From: Aquimarina latercula DSM 2041 | GTDB lineage: Bacteria; Bacteroidota; Bacteroidia; Flavobacteriales; Flavobacteriaceae | DNA length: 64,000 bases | Assembly (NCBI RefSeq): GCF_000430645.1 | Contig: NZ_AUMK01000004.1 | Span: forward strand, 496,001 to 560,000 | Direction: 5' to 3' | Shown: positions 28,321-37,609 of the stretch, piece after piece | Position numbering within the stretch: the first letter of the stretch is position 1 | Layout: every line of letters begins with the position of its first letter | The notes under the pieces: model-generated | Told to the model about the DNA's origin: nothing | What the model saw: only the letters and a program-made list of their open reading frames with translations | Database searches by the model: none | Position numbers and translations under genes: made by a program

Positions 28321-30204
28321 TTATTTCTTACTAGCTTTTTGTTGTTCCGCTTGCTCCATTAATTCTTTCATCTTCTTCTGGAACTTACCTTGTTTTTTAG
28401 GTTTTTTCTTGTTCTCTTGAATCTTAGCATGAATTTTATCTTCGTCTATAATCACATTCTTAATAACTAACATAATACCAATAGTAATCAAGTTAGAAAT
28501 AAAATAATATAGAGAAAGTCCACTTGCATAGTTATTAAAGAAAATCAACATCATTAAAGGAGACAAATACATAATAAACTTCATATTAGGCATCCCAGGT
28601 TGTTGTTGTTGCATCGTTTGCCCAGTTGTCATCATCATATAAATAAATATAGCAATAGAAGCTAATATTGGAAATAAACTAATATGATCACCATAAAATG
28701 GTATTTCGAATGGTAATTTTGCAATAGTGTCATAACTTGATAAATCATCAGCCCACAAGAAACTCTTCTGTCTTAAATCAAAGGCACTCGGAAAGAAGTT
28801 GAACAACGCATAAAACACAGGAATCTGCATAAGCGCTGGTAGACAGCCACTCATAGGACTCGCCCCAGCCTTACTATATAAAGCCATAGTTTCCTGCTGC
28901 TTTTTCATAGCATTATCCTTATACTTCTCATTAATCTCTGTAATCTCAGGCTTTAATATTTTCATTTTCGCTTGAGAAACATAGGATTTATATGTTACTG
29001 GAGACAATACAATTCTCACCACGATTGTCATTACTACTATAGCTATACCATATGGTAGAAAACCACTTAGAAACCCAAAAAATGGAATAAATATATATCT
29101 ATTTATCACTCCAAAAATCCCCCATCCTAGCGGCACAATCTCGTCTAAGTTACGATCATAAGAACTTAAAATCTTATAATCCGTAGGACCATAATACCAG
29201 TTCATATTATAGTTTAACTCACCACCTTTAAGTTCTAGAGGCATAGAAGCTGCAAACTCTTTTGTAACTTTAATGTCTTTATCATCTAATTCACTAGTAT
29301 TAGCAACATTTTTCGAAGCAAATGTTGCTGTTTTAAAAGGAGTATCTGTTAATAAAACAGAAGTAAAGAAATGTTGTTTAAATCCTACCCAAGTTACTTC
29401 TTCTTCAGTGTCCTCTGCAAAATCTCCTTGTCCAGTATAATCATCTTTCCCTCCATCATACTCATAAAGAATCTCCGTATATCGATTTTCGTAAGAAGCA
29501 CTTTTAGCTTGTCTTATAGCCTGTAATTTCCAATCTAAATTAACTACCTGACTTGAATTAAACACCTGTTGTAATCCTTGTGATTTAATTGAAAAATCCA
29601 ACATATAATCATTAGGTTTCAATTCATAACGGTATTCTAAAAACTTAGAATCAGAAACTTTAAGTTTCATGGACAAAACAGTATTATCCCCATTTTTAGT
29701 AACAGTTGGTTCAAAAAACAGGTCCTTCGTATTTAAAATTCTATTATCCGTTGTTCCGAAATTAAGATTAAATGAAGCGTTTTTGCCATCTTTAATTAGA
29801 TATAAAGGAACGGAATCATACGTTTTGAAGTTTTTTAATAATGCTTCTTGAATATAACCTCCTCGATTATTAATCTTTAAAGTTAAAACTTCATTTTCAA
29901 TTTTAGTAACATTTTCTTTTGCAGAAGGCAAACTAGCAGAATACGCAAATGCACCTAATTGAGATTTAGCAGCAACTACCGCAAGGGAATCTTGTGGATT
30001 CGCCACAATAGCTTCACTTTCTTTTACAAAATCTGTCGTCTTATTATCTTCAGTTTTTTCTTGAGCTTCAACTTGTTCTTGTTCAGCCTTTTGAGCCTCA
30101 ATCTCTTCTGGTGTTGGTTTATTAACCCAAAACATCCACGCAAAAATTCCAAATATCAGTACAAATCCAATTACTGTATTAAGGTCAAACTTTTTTTCTT
30201 CCAT
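28321..30204 (-). CDS. yidC: Membrane protein insertase YidC
   Basis: YidC inserts and folds inner-membrane proteins, alone or with Sec. The 627-residue protein has an N-terminal membrane anchor (about 11-28), a large periplasmic domain (about 80-350) and the five-helix core near the C-terminus, with the conserved YKSYVSQAKMKILKPEI cytoplasmic loop and GASPMSGCLPALMQIPVFYALF. The basic C-terminal tail is rich in Lys, as usual for ribosome contact. The length is normal for Bacteroidota. It follows pyrG on the same strand, but a terminator hairpin lies between them. Confidence 0.96.
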   Translation of the reverse strand: MEEKKFDLNTVIGFVLIFGIFAWMFWVNKPTPEEIEAQKAEQEQVEAQEKTEDNKTTDFVKESEAIVANPQDSLAVVAAKSQLGAFAYSASLPSAKENVTKIENEVLTLKINNRGGYIQEALLKNFKTYDSVPLYLIKDGKNASFNLNFGTTDNRILNTKDLFFEPTVTKNGDNTVLSMKLKVSDSKFLEYRYELKPNDYMLDFSIKSQGLQQVFNSSQVVNLDWKLQAIRQAKSASYENRYTEILYEYDGGKDDYTGQGDFAEDTEEEVTWVGFKQHFFTSVLLTDTPFKTATFASKNVANTSELDDKDIKVTKEFAASMPLELKGGELNYNMNWYYGPTDYKILSSYDRNLDEIVPLGWGIFGVINRYIFIPFFGFLSGFLPYGIAIVVMTIVVRIVLSPVTYKSYVSQAKMKILKPEITEINEKYKDNAMKKQQETMALYSKAGASPMSGCLPALMQIPVFYALFNFFPSAFDLRQKSFLWADDLSSYDTIAKLPFEIPFYGDHISLFPILASIAIFIYMMMTTGQTMQQQQPGMPNMKFIMYLSPLMMLIFFNNYASGLSLYYFISNLITIGIMLVIKNVIIDEDKIHAKIQENKKKPKKQGKFQKKMKELMEQAEQQKASKK

Positions 30205-30215
30205 TGATATGTGTA

Positions 30216-30256
30216 TAAAAAAACCTCTATCCTTTTAGGTTAAAAAAGAGGCTTTC
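30216..30256 (-). terminator. Terminator after pyrG
   Basis: On the minus strand, aaagcctct pairs with agaggtttt (one G-T wobble) around a loop of about 19 bases, followed by a run of seven T. It begins about 50 bases after the pyrG stop and ends about a dozen bases before the yidC start, so it could also act as an attenuator for yidC. Confidence 0.65.
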
Positions 30257-30305
30257 TAAAATTATATTACTTTTCTTTTGTCAATTATCTAGCCAGTTAG
30301 AGATA

Positions 30306-31946
<1,641 letters not shown>

Positions 31947-31980
31947 TTAACTATTTGTTCGGTTGTGTTTAAATTTTGCG

Positions 31981-31988
31981 CAAAAATA
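31981..31988 (-). promoter_or_regulatory. Promoter -7 element of pyrG
   Basis: The minus strand reads TATTTTTG, matching TAnnTTTG, 40 bases before the pyrG ATG. A TTTG occurs upstream but at less than ideal spacing. Confidence 0.5.
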
Positions 31989-32093
31989 CAAAGAAGAACC
32001 CAAACTAGGTATCGAAAATAAAGCAATATTTCTGCAACTTATCCATAATTCTTTAACAGTGTAAAAAACTGATAATGAATTATTAAAACTCTA

Positions 32094-32132
32094 AAACAAA
32101 AAACCCATCTAAATGAGATGGGTTTTTTGTTT
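32094..32132 (-). terminator. Terminator after the DUF5606 gene
   Basis: A perfect 17-base stem (aaacaaaaaacccatct with agatgggttttttgttt) and a 5-base loop lie 13 bases past the stop of the 32146-32565 gene on the minus strand. The stem itself gives a T run in that direction. Confidence 0.88.
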
Positions 32133-32145
32133 ATCTAAAAACTTT

Positions 32146-32565
32146 TTATTCTTCTTCATCAGAAGTTACTTCTTCTGGCTCTTCAAAATCAGTAATTCCT
32201 TTAGCTTGTAAAATATTATACCACTGTATCACTTTTTTCATATCACTTACATATACTCTGTCTTCATCATAATCAGGTAATACTTCGCTAAAATAAGCTT
32301 CTAACTTATTCTTAGACTCTTTGTGACTAATTGCTTTTTCTCCATTCTCTTTTTCCTGGATTCTTTTAAAAATTTCTCTTAAAGGAACTTCTTCTGTAAA
32401 AGTATAGATTGCAATTTCACTAAGAATACTAACGTTATTTTGAATACTAACAGAAAGTTTTTTTCCATCCGCTAATGATTCAGCCACAAAACCACTTCTG
32501 GTCTGCGCCTTTAATTCATATAAACCTGGTTTTCCAGAAATTGATAATATTTTGTCTAAGCTCAT
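32146..32565 (-). CDS. DUF5606 family protein
   Basis: The 139-residue protein begins MSLDKILSISGKPGLYELKA, which is the usual start of this small Bacteroidota family. It has a basic, beta-rich first half and a Glu-rich C-terminal tail (EEPEEVTSDEEE). I chose the ATG at the family start rather than one 17 codons earlier, whose extra residues look like leader sequence. It lies downstream of def and ruvX on the same strand and probably shares their transcript. Its function is unknown. Confidence 0.85.
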   Translation of the reverse strand: MSLDKILSISGKPGLYELKAQTRSGFVAESLADGKKLSVSIQNNVSILSEIAIYTFTEEVPLREIFKRIQEKENGEKAISHKESKNKLEAYFSEVLPDYDEDRVYVSDMKKVIQWYNILQAKGITDFEEPEEVTSDEEE

Positions 32566-32668
32566 AAATTTATCTTCAAAGTTGGCAAATATCAGTAGTT
32601 CATTTTTAAAAATCAAACATTAACCAACATAAATTGTATTGTAATTCTATGTAAATTCTAAAAATCGA

Positions 32669-33259
32669 TTAACGTCCTTTTTTAGCTAAAGGGAACTTCA
32701 TCCTATAATCAGCACTAATCTTTCCTTTAGATATATTAGTAAGTTTTCCTTTAATTAAACGTTTTTTAAGACTTGATAATTTATCTGTGAACAAAACTCC
32801 TTCAATATGATCATACTCATGCTGGATCACTCTAGCAGCTAGACCACTATATGTTTCTGTATGTTGCACAAAATTTTCATCTAAATAATTAATCTTGATC
32901 GTTTCTTTTCTAAAGACATCTTCTCTAACCTCTGGAATGCTTAAACATCCTTCTGTAAAAGCCCATTCATCTCCAGTTTCTTCTATAATTTCAGCATTTA
33001 TAAAAACTTTTTTGAACCCTGTTAATGTTTTTCTCTCTTCTTCAGAAAGTTCTTCATCATCCGCAAAAGGTTCTGCATCTACTAAAAATAAACGTATTGG
33101 AAGTCCAATTTGTGGAGCCGCAAGACCTACTCCATGAGCATTGTACATCGTTTCGAACATGTTTTCGAGCAATTCCGAAAACTTAGGATAATCCTTAGAA
33201 ATCTCCTTTGCTTTTTTCTTTAATACTGGATCGCCGTACGCTACAATGGGTAAAATCAT
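32669..33259 (-). CDS. def: Peptide deformylase Def
   Basis: Def removes the formyl group from new proteins. The 196-residue protein has all three metal/active-site motifs: GVGLAAPQIG (43-52), EGCLS (113-117, with the metal-binding Cys115) and HEYDH (147-151, two metal-binding His and the catalytic Glu). The length is slightly longer than in E. coli, with an acidic insertion around FADDEELSEEERK that is common in Bacteroidota. It lies between ruvX and the DUF5606 gene on one strand. Confidence 0.97.
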   Translation of the reverse strand: MILPIVAYGDPVLKKKAKEISKDYPKFSELLENMFETMYNAHGVGLAAPQIGLPIRLFLVDAEPFADDEELSEEERKTLTGFKKVFINAEIIEETGDEWAFTEGCLSIPEVREDVFRKETIKINYLDENFVQHTETYSGLAARVIQHEYDHIEGVLFTDKLSSLKKRLIKGKLTNISKGKISADYRMKFPLAKKGR

Positions 33260-33304
33260 ATTATTAATATTCTCTGTTTTTATTCTCTATTTTTAAATTT
33301 ACCT

Positions 33305-33715
33305 TTACAAATTATAAAGGTAATCCTGAAGGATGATGGTAGCACTAATCTGATCTACCAATGCCTTATCTCTTCGTTTCTTTTTAGATATTCCACTGGC
33401 AATCATTGTATCAAAAGCCATTTTAGAAGTAAATCGCTCATCTATTCTTTTCACAGGAATATCAGGTAACATTTTTGACAACTTCTCCAAAAACGGCTGT
33501 ATCAATTTCTCACTTTCAGAAGGATCTCCGTGTAAGCGTTTTGGTTCTCCCACTACAAATAACTCTACATCTTCGGCTGAAACATATTCTTGTAACCAAT
33601 TCAATAAATCCTTAGTATCTACAGTAGTCAATCCAGAGGCTATAATCTTTGACTCGTCTGTAACAGCAATTCCACATCGCTTTCCTCCATAATCTATTGC
33701 TAAAATCCTTGCCAT
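33305..33715 (-). CDS. ruvX: Holliday junction resolvase-like RuvX (YqgF)
   Basis: The 136-residue protein is an RNase H-fold nuclease of the YqgF family, linked to pre-16S rRNA maturation and possibly Holliday junction resolution. It shows ILAIDYGGKRCGIAVTD at the start (catalytic Asp), the FVVGEPKRLHG strand, and DERFTSKMA with KALVDQISATIILQDYL at the end. I chose the ATG that gives MARILAIDYG. An ATG nine codons upstream overlaps the presumed promoter. Confidence 0.93.
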   Translation of the reverse strand: MARILAIDYGGKRCGIAVTDESKIIASGLTTVDTKDLLNWLQEYVSAEDVELFVVGEPKRLHGDPSESEKLIQPFLEKLSKMLPDIPVKRIDERFTSKMAFDTMIASGISKKKRRDKALVDQISATIILQDYLYNL

Positions 33716-33728
33716 ATTATATTTTGTG

Positions 33729-33736
33729 CAAAAGTA
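33729..33736 (-). promoter_or_regulatory. Promoter -7 element of ruvX-def operon
   Basis: The minus strand reads TACTTTTG, matching TAnnTTTG, 13 bases before the chosen ruvX ATG. Its position inside a possible N-terminal extension supports the shorter ruvX start. Confidence 0.5.
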
Positions 33737-33840
33737 TGACATTATTATAAAATAGTTCTAATTATTAAGAGTATCCTAAAATATTCAATGAGCATATGAT
33801 TTTCGAATGAAGCTGTTATCTTTACGAAAATTTTTAATAA

Positions 33841-34656
33841 ATGAACCAACTAAAGGAAACCATAGAAAAAGCTTGGGATAATAGAGAGCTTTTAAAAGAG
33901 TCAAACACTCAGGATGCTATAAGAAAAGTAGTCGACTTATTAGATGCTGGTGAACTTCGCGTAGCAGAACCAACTAAAGATGGATGGCAAGTAAACGAAT
34001 GGGTGAAAAAAGGAGTTGTGCTCTATTTTCCTATTCAGAAAATGGAAACACTTGAAGCTGGTATTTTTGAATACCACGATAAAATTCCATTAAAAAAAGG
34101 GTATAAAGAAAAAGGAATTAGAGTCGTTCCTAATGCCGTAGCTCGTCATGGAGCTTATATTTCTCCAGGAACCATACTAATGCCTAGTTACGTAAACATT
34201 GGTGCATATGTAGATGAAGGTACCATGGTAGATACTTGGGCAACGGTAGGTAGTTGTGCTCAGATTGGAAAAAATGTTCATCTAAGTGGTGGTGTTGGAA
34301 TTGGTGGTGTCTTAGAACCACTTCAAGCGGCTCCTGTTATCATAGAAGATAATGCATTTATCGGATCTAGATGCATCGTAGTAGAAGGAGTACGCGTAGA
34401 AACTGAAGCTGTACTTGGTGCCAATGTGGTATTAACTGCATCTACCAAAATTATTGATGTAACTGGTGATACTCCTGTAGAAAGAAAAGGAGTCGTACCT
34501 GCAAGATCAGTAGTTATACCAGGAAGTTATACTAAAAAGTTTGCTGCAGGAGAATATAATGTTCCTTGTGCCTTAATTATTGGTAAGCGTAAAGAAAGTA
34601 CTAATAAAAAGACTTCCCTAAATGATGCCTTGAGAGAGCACGATGTAGCTGTATAA
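33841..34656 (+). CDS. dapD: Tetrahydrodipicolinate N-succinyltransferase DapD
   Basis: DapD adds a succinyl group to tetrahydrodipicolinate in the lysine/diaminopimelate pathway. The 271-residue protein has a helical N-terminal domain and a left-handed beta-helix made of hexapeptide repeats (about 105-230), with the family segments VDTWATVGSCAQIG, HLSGGVGIGGVLEPLQAAP and EDNAFIGSRC. The length equals that of the E. coli enzyme to within a few residues. It is a single-gene unit with its own terminator. Confidence 0.97.
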   Translation: MNQLKETIEKAWDNRELLKESNTQDAIRKVVDLLDAGELRVAEPTKDGWQVNEWVKKGVVLYFPIQKMETLEAGIFEYHDKIPLKKGYKEKGIRVVPNAVARHGAYISPGTILMPSYVNIGAYVDEGTMVDTWATVGSCAQIGKNVHLSGGVGIGGVLEPLQAAPVIIEDNAFIGSRCIVVEGVRVETEAVLGANVVLTASTKIIDVTGDTPVERKGVVPARSVVIPGSYTKKFAAGEYNVPCALIIGKRKESTNKKTSLNDALREHDVAV

Positions 34657-34680
34657 TTAGAAATAAATATGTATACTTGT

Positions 34681-34703
34681 GAGCTTGTCTTTTAGGCAAG
34701 CTC
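34681..34703 (+). terminator. Terminator after dapD
   Basis: A 7-base stem (gagcttg with caagctc), extended by wobble pairs, is followed by attctttt, 24 bases after the dapD stop. Confidence 0.75.
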
Positions 34704-34728
34704 ATTCTTTTAATCAATAGTTAGGTAA

Positions 34729-35793
34729 ATGAAAATATTAGTCATTCAGCAAAAAATGATCGGTGATGTACTTACAAGTACAATTATTTGTGAGGCACTA
34801 ACTAAAGAGTACCCAAATGCAACGATTGACTATTTAGTAAATTCTAATACAAAACCAGTAACTCTAGAAAACCCTTTTTTCAACACAATTATTGAATTTA
34901 AAAATGAATATCGCGATAGTAAAAAAGCATTTTATTCATTTCTAAAAGAAATCAAAAAGGCAAAATATGATTTGGTTATAGATGCATACGGAAAATTAGA
35001 AAGTAATCTTATTTCTTTCTTTTCGAAAGCCCCAAAAAAAATATCTTTTTATAAATGGTACACTAAATTTATTTATTCTGAAGTAGTACATAGAAAATCA
35101 GACCCTATTACTAATGCTTCTATTGCAATAGAAAATCGACTTCGGTTGGTATATCCTGAAGACAGACTTACTTCCAACATAATTCGTCCTAAAATATTTT
35201 TGACAAAAAAAGAACAGGAAACTTCTAAAGCATATCTAACTACCAACGGAATTTCTTCAGAGACACCGCTGATAATGATAAGTGTTGTAGGTAGCGAAAT
35301 TAGAAAAACACTACCTTTCGAATACATGGCCAAAGTTATTGATGAAATTGTGACAACAACCTCAGCCAATATTCTTTTTAACTATATACCTAGTCAAGAA
35401 GAAGATGCTAAAACTATTTATGATTTAACAACAAAAAGCACACAACAACATATTCATTTTAATGTATTCGGAAAAAGCTTACGTGAATTTATAGCTATAT
35501 TATCTCATTGCGATGTTTTAATTGGAAATGAAGGCGGAGCTGTAAATATGGCAAAAGCCCTAGACAAACCAACTTTTACTATTTTTTCGCCTTGGATTAT
35601 TAAAAAAGACTGGAATATGTTTGAAGATGGTATTACACATGACTCTGTACATCTTTATGACACCAAGCCAGAATTATACGGAGATAAAACTCCAAAAGAA
35701 ATGAAAGATCATGCATTAGAATTATATAAAAATCTTTCTTCAGAATTAATAATCCCAAAACTTAGAACGTTCCTTAAAAATTTAAATCTTTAG
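34729..35793 (+). CDS. Glycosyltransferase family 9 (heptosyltransferase-like)
   Basis: The 354-residue protein matches ADP-heptose:LPS heptosyltransferases in layout. The N-terminus ILVIQQKMIGDVLTSTIICE is the GT9 signature (a D-x-(L/V)-x-(T/S) pattern after a G). The C-terminal donor-site motif is LIGNEGGAVNMAKALDKPTF. It would work at the inner face of the inner membrane on lipopolysaccharide core. The exact sugar is unknown. Its 3' end overlaps the convergent GT2 gene by four bases. Confidence 0.86.
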   Translation: MKILVIQQKMIGDVLTSTIICEALTKEYPNATIDYLVNSNTKPVTLENPFFNTIIEFKNEYRDSKKAFYSFLKEIKKAKYDLVIDAYGKLESNLISFFSKAPKKISFYKWYTKFIYSEVVHRKSDPITNASIAIENRLRLVYPEDRLTSNIIRPKIFLTKKEQETSKAYLTTNGISSETPLIMISVVGSEIRKTLPFEYMAKVIDEIVTTTSANILFNYIPSQEEDAKTIYDLTTKSTQQHIHFNVFGKSLREFIAILSHCDVLIGNEGGAVNMAKALDKPTFTIFSPWIIKKDWNMFEDGITHDSVHLYDTKPELYGDKTPKEMKDHALELYKNLSSELIIPKLRTFLKNLNL

Positions 35794-36611
35794 TCCTTTT
35801 CAATTCCAAAAGGAGTTCTAATCACTTGATCTCGTTTTGTAACTTTTCTTATAGCCTTATTCCTTGTAATCATTTCTGGATGAACATATCCTCTTTCGTG
35901 ATATAAATGCACACAAATCGCACTATAACGTATCTGTTTAGCCTTTATTCCTAGATTAAATAACCGTTCTCCTATCTCTCTATCTTCTCCTCCATATTGC
36001 ATTCGCTCATCAAAACCATTTACCAATAAAACATCTTTTTTCCACCCAGAGACATTCATACCATCCCAAGTAGCTTTAGTGGGTGTACTAAAATTAAGAA
36101 AACGTTCTTTCCATCCATCAGCTGTTAATTTATTTAGCTTAAAAGAAGATTTTAGCCCTTTACTTATTAACCATTTAGCATCAAAACATTCTTGATTTTT
36201 TATATGCTGTTCAGAAATCAATTCAGAAATATCTTTTGGCAACTTAAAATACCCTCCTGACAAAAAACAACCGAGTTTTCTCATCCGCAGGTGAGTTTCA
36301 ACAAAATCCTTTCTAGGAATACAATCACCATCCGTAAATAATAGGTAATCAGAATCTGCTACTGTAATAGCTTTATTTAAAATTACTGTTTTTCTAAACC
36401 CTTGATCTTCGTGCCAAATATGTTTTAAAGGATAACTAACTCTTTTAGAGAACTTTAAAACTAATTCCTTTGTATCTTCTGTTGACCCGTCATCTGCAAC
36501 AATTACTTGAAAATTCTTTATACTTTGGCATTCATATCCAAACAGCACTTTACTCAACCATTCTGGTTGATTGTAAGTACTTATGATTACTGTTATTTCT
36601 AGTGATTGCAT
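35790..36611 (-). CDS. Glycosyltransferase family 2 (GT-A)
   Basis: The 273-residue protein starts with the GT2 pattern EITVIISTYNQPEWLSKVL. It has the DDGSTED nucleotide-binding motif (about 41-47), the metal-binding-like FTDGDCIPRKDF (about 92-103), and the acceptor-side GEDREIGERL near 223. The order matches chondroitin-polymerase-like or mycofactocin-like GT2 enzymes with a C-terminal galactosyltransferase-type half. It probably contributes to surface glycan assembly with its neighbours. Confidence 0.85.
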   Translation of the reverse strand: MQSLEITVIISTYNQPEWLSKVLFGYECQSIKNFQVIVADDGSTEDTKELVLKFSKRVSYPLKHIWHEDQGFRKTVILNKAITVADSDYLLFTDGDCIPRKDFVETHLRMRKLGCFLSGGYFKLPKDISELISEQHIKNQECFDAKWLISKGLKSSFKLNKLTADGWKERFLNFSTPTKATWDGMNVSGWKKDVLLVNGFDERMQYGGEDREIGERLFNLGIKAKQIRYSAICVHLYHERGYVHPEMITRNKAIRKVTKRDQVIRTPFGIEKD

Positions 36612-36634
36612 TGCCGTAAAAATAACTATTTTTG
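36606..36634 (+). promoter_or_regulatory. Promoter of the GT2 gene at 36678
   Basis: A TTG (36606-36608) and TATTTTTG (36627-36634) are separated by 18 bases. This fits the Bacteroidota promoter pattern TTTG-N17-23-TAnnTTTG. The gene starts about 43 bases after the -7 box. Confidence 0.6.
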
Positions 36635-36677
36635 CACGATACCTTTATAAATAAAGCATCAATCTTAAAGTATCCGA

Positions 36678-37439
36678 ATGGTTAAACTCTCTGCTGTTAT
36701 TATCACTTACAATGAAGAAAAAAAAATAGAGCGATGCCTCTCATCTTTAGTGGGTGTGGTTGATGAAATCGTTATTGTCGATTCTTTTTCTACAGATAGA
36801 ACAGAGGAAATATGTAAACAGTTTGATGTAAAATTTATTAAGCAAAAGTTTTTAGGATATATAGAACAAAAAAACTTTGCTATTACTCAAGCTTCTAATG
36901 ATCATATTATATCATTAGATGGTGATGAGGCTTTATCTTGTGAACTTCAGAACTCTTTGATAAAATTAAAATCCAATTGGATTCACGATGGATACTATAT
37001 GAATCGATATAATAATTTTTGTGGGCAATGGATAAAATACTCTGATTGGTATCCAGATAAAAAATTAAGGGCTTTTATAAAGGGAAAGGGAGAGTGGAAA
37101 GGTATAAATCCTCACGATTCTTTTAAACTGACAGCCCCTAAAGCTTCCTCAAAACTAAAAGGTGATATATTACATTGGAATTATGCGACCTACCAGGAAT
37201 TTAATCTTAAAACAGATAAGTTCTCTACAATATCAGCACAATCTTACTATCAACTAGGAAAAAGAGCTCCTATTTGGAAGATTATTCTTAATCCAACTTG
37301 GGCATTTTTAAAATCTTATTTTCTAAGATTTGGATTTCTAGACGGATTTAATGGCTTGGTTATATGCATACAAACTGCGAACATTACTTTTCTAAAATAC
37401 TCTAAGCTAAGGGAATTAATTAAACAACAAAAACAATAA
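36678..37439 (+). CDS. Glycosyltransferase family 2 (WaaE/KdtX-like)
   Basis: The 253-residue protein starts KLSAVIITYNEEKKIERCL and has DEIVIVDSFSTDRT (about 30-43), the YIEQKNFAI segment and the metal-binding LDGDEAL (about 82-88). This combination is typical of the WaaE/KdtX group that adds sugars to the inner LPS core. It has its own promoter and faces away from the neighbouring GT2 gene. Confidence 0.88.
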   Translation: MVKLSAVIITYNEEKKIERCLSSLVGVVDEIVIVDSFSTDRTEEICKQFDVKFIKQKFLGYIEQKNFAITQASNDHIISLDGDEALSCELQNSLIKLKSNWIHDGYYMNRYNNFCGQWIKYSDWYPDKKLRAFIKGKGEWKGINPHDSFKLTAPKASSKLKGDILHWNYATYQEFNLKTDKFSTISAQSYYQLGKRAPIWKIILNPTWAFLKSYFLRFGFLDGFNGLVICIQTANITFLKYSKLRELIKQQKQ

Positions 37440-37609
37440 ATCAGCATTCTAACCTAACTAAACAAAGGTTTTTGATAATAAAACCTGCTATTCCATTTTT
37501 ATTCACGTAAAAAAATAATGGCTCATCAGGTTTTTTCAAGGTTTATCCATATTTCTAAAATCCAAGAAAGCTTCTCATATAGTTTTGAATAAAACATATT
37601 TAAAACTAT

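Noticed and set aside
37466-37486. Hairpin aggtttt/aaaacct after the GT2 gene at 36678, possible terminator
   Set aside because: The stem is only seven A/T-rich pairs and no T run follows directly, so support is too weak to list it.
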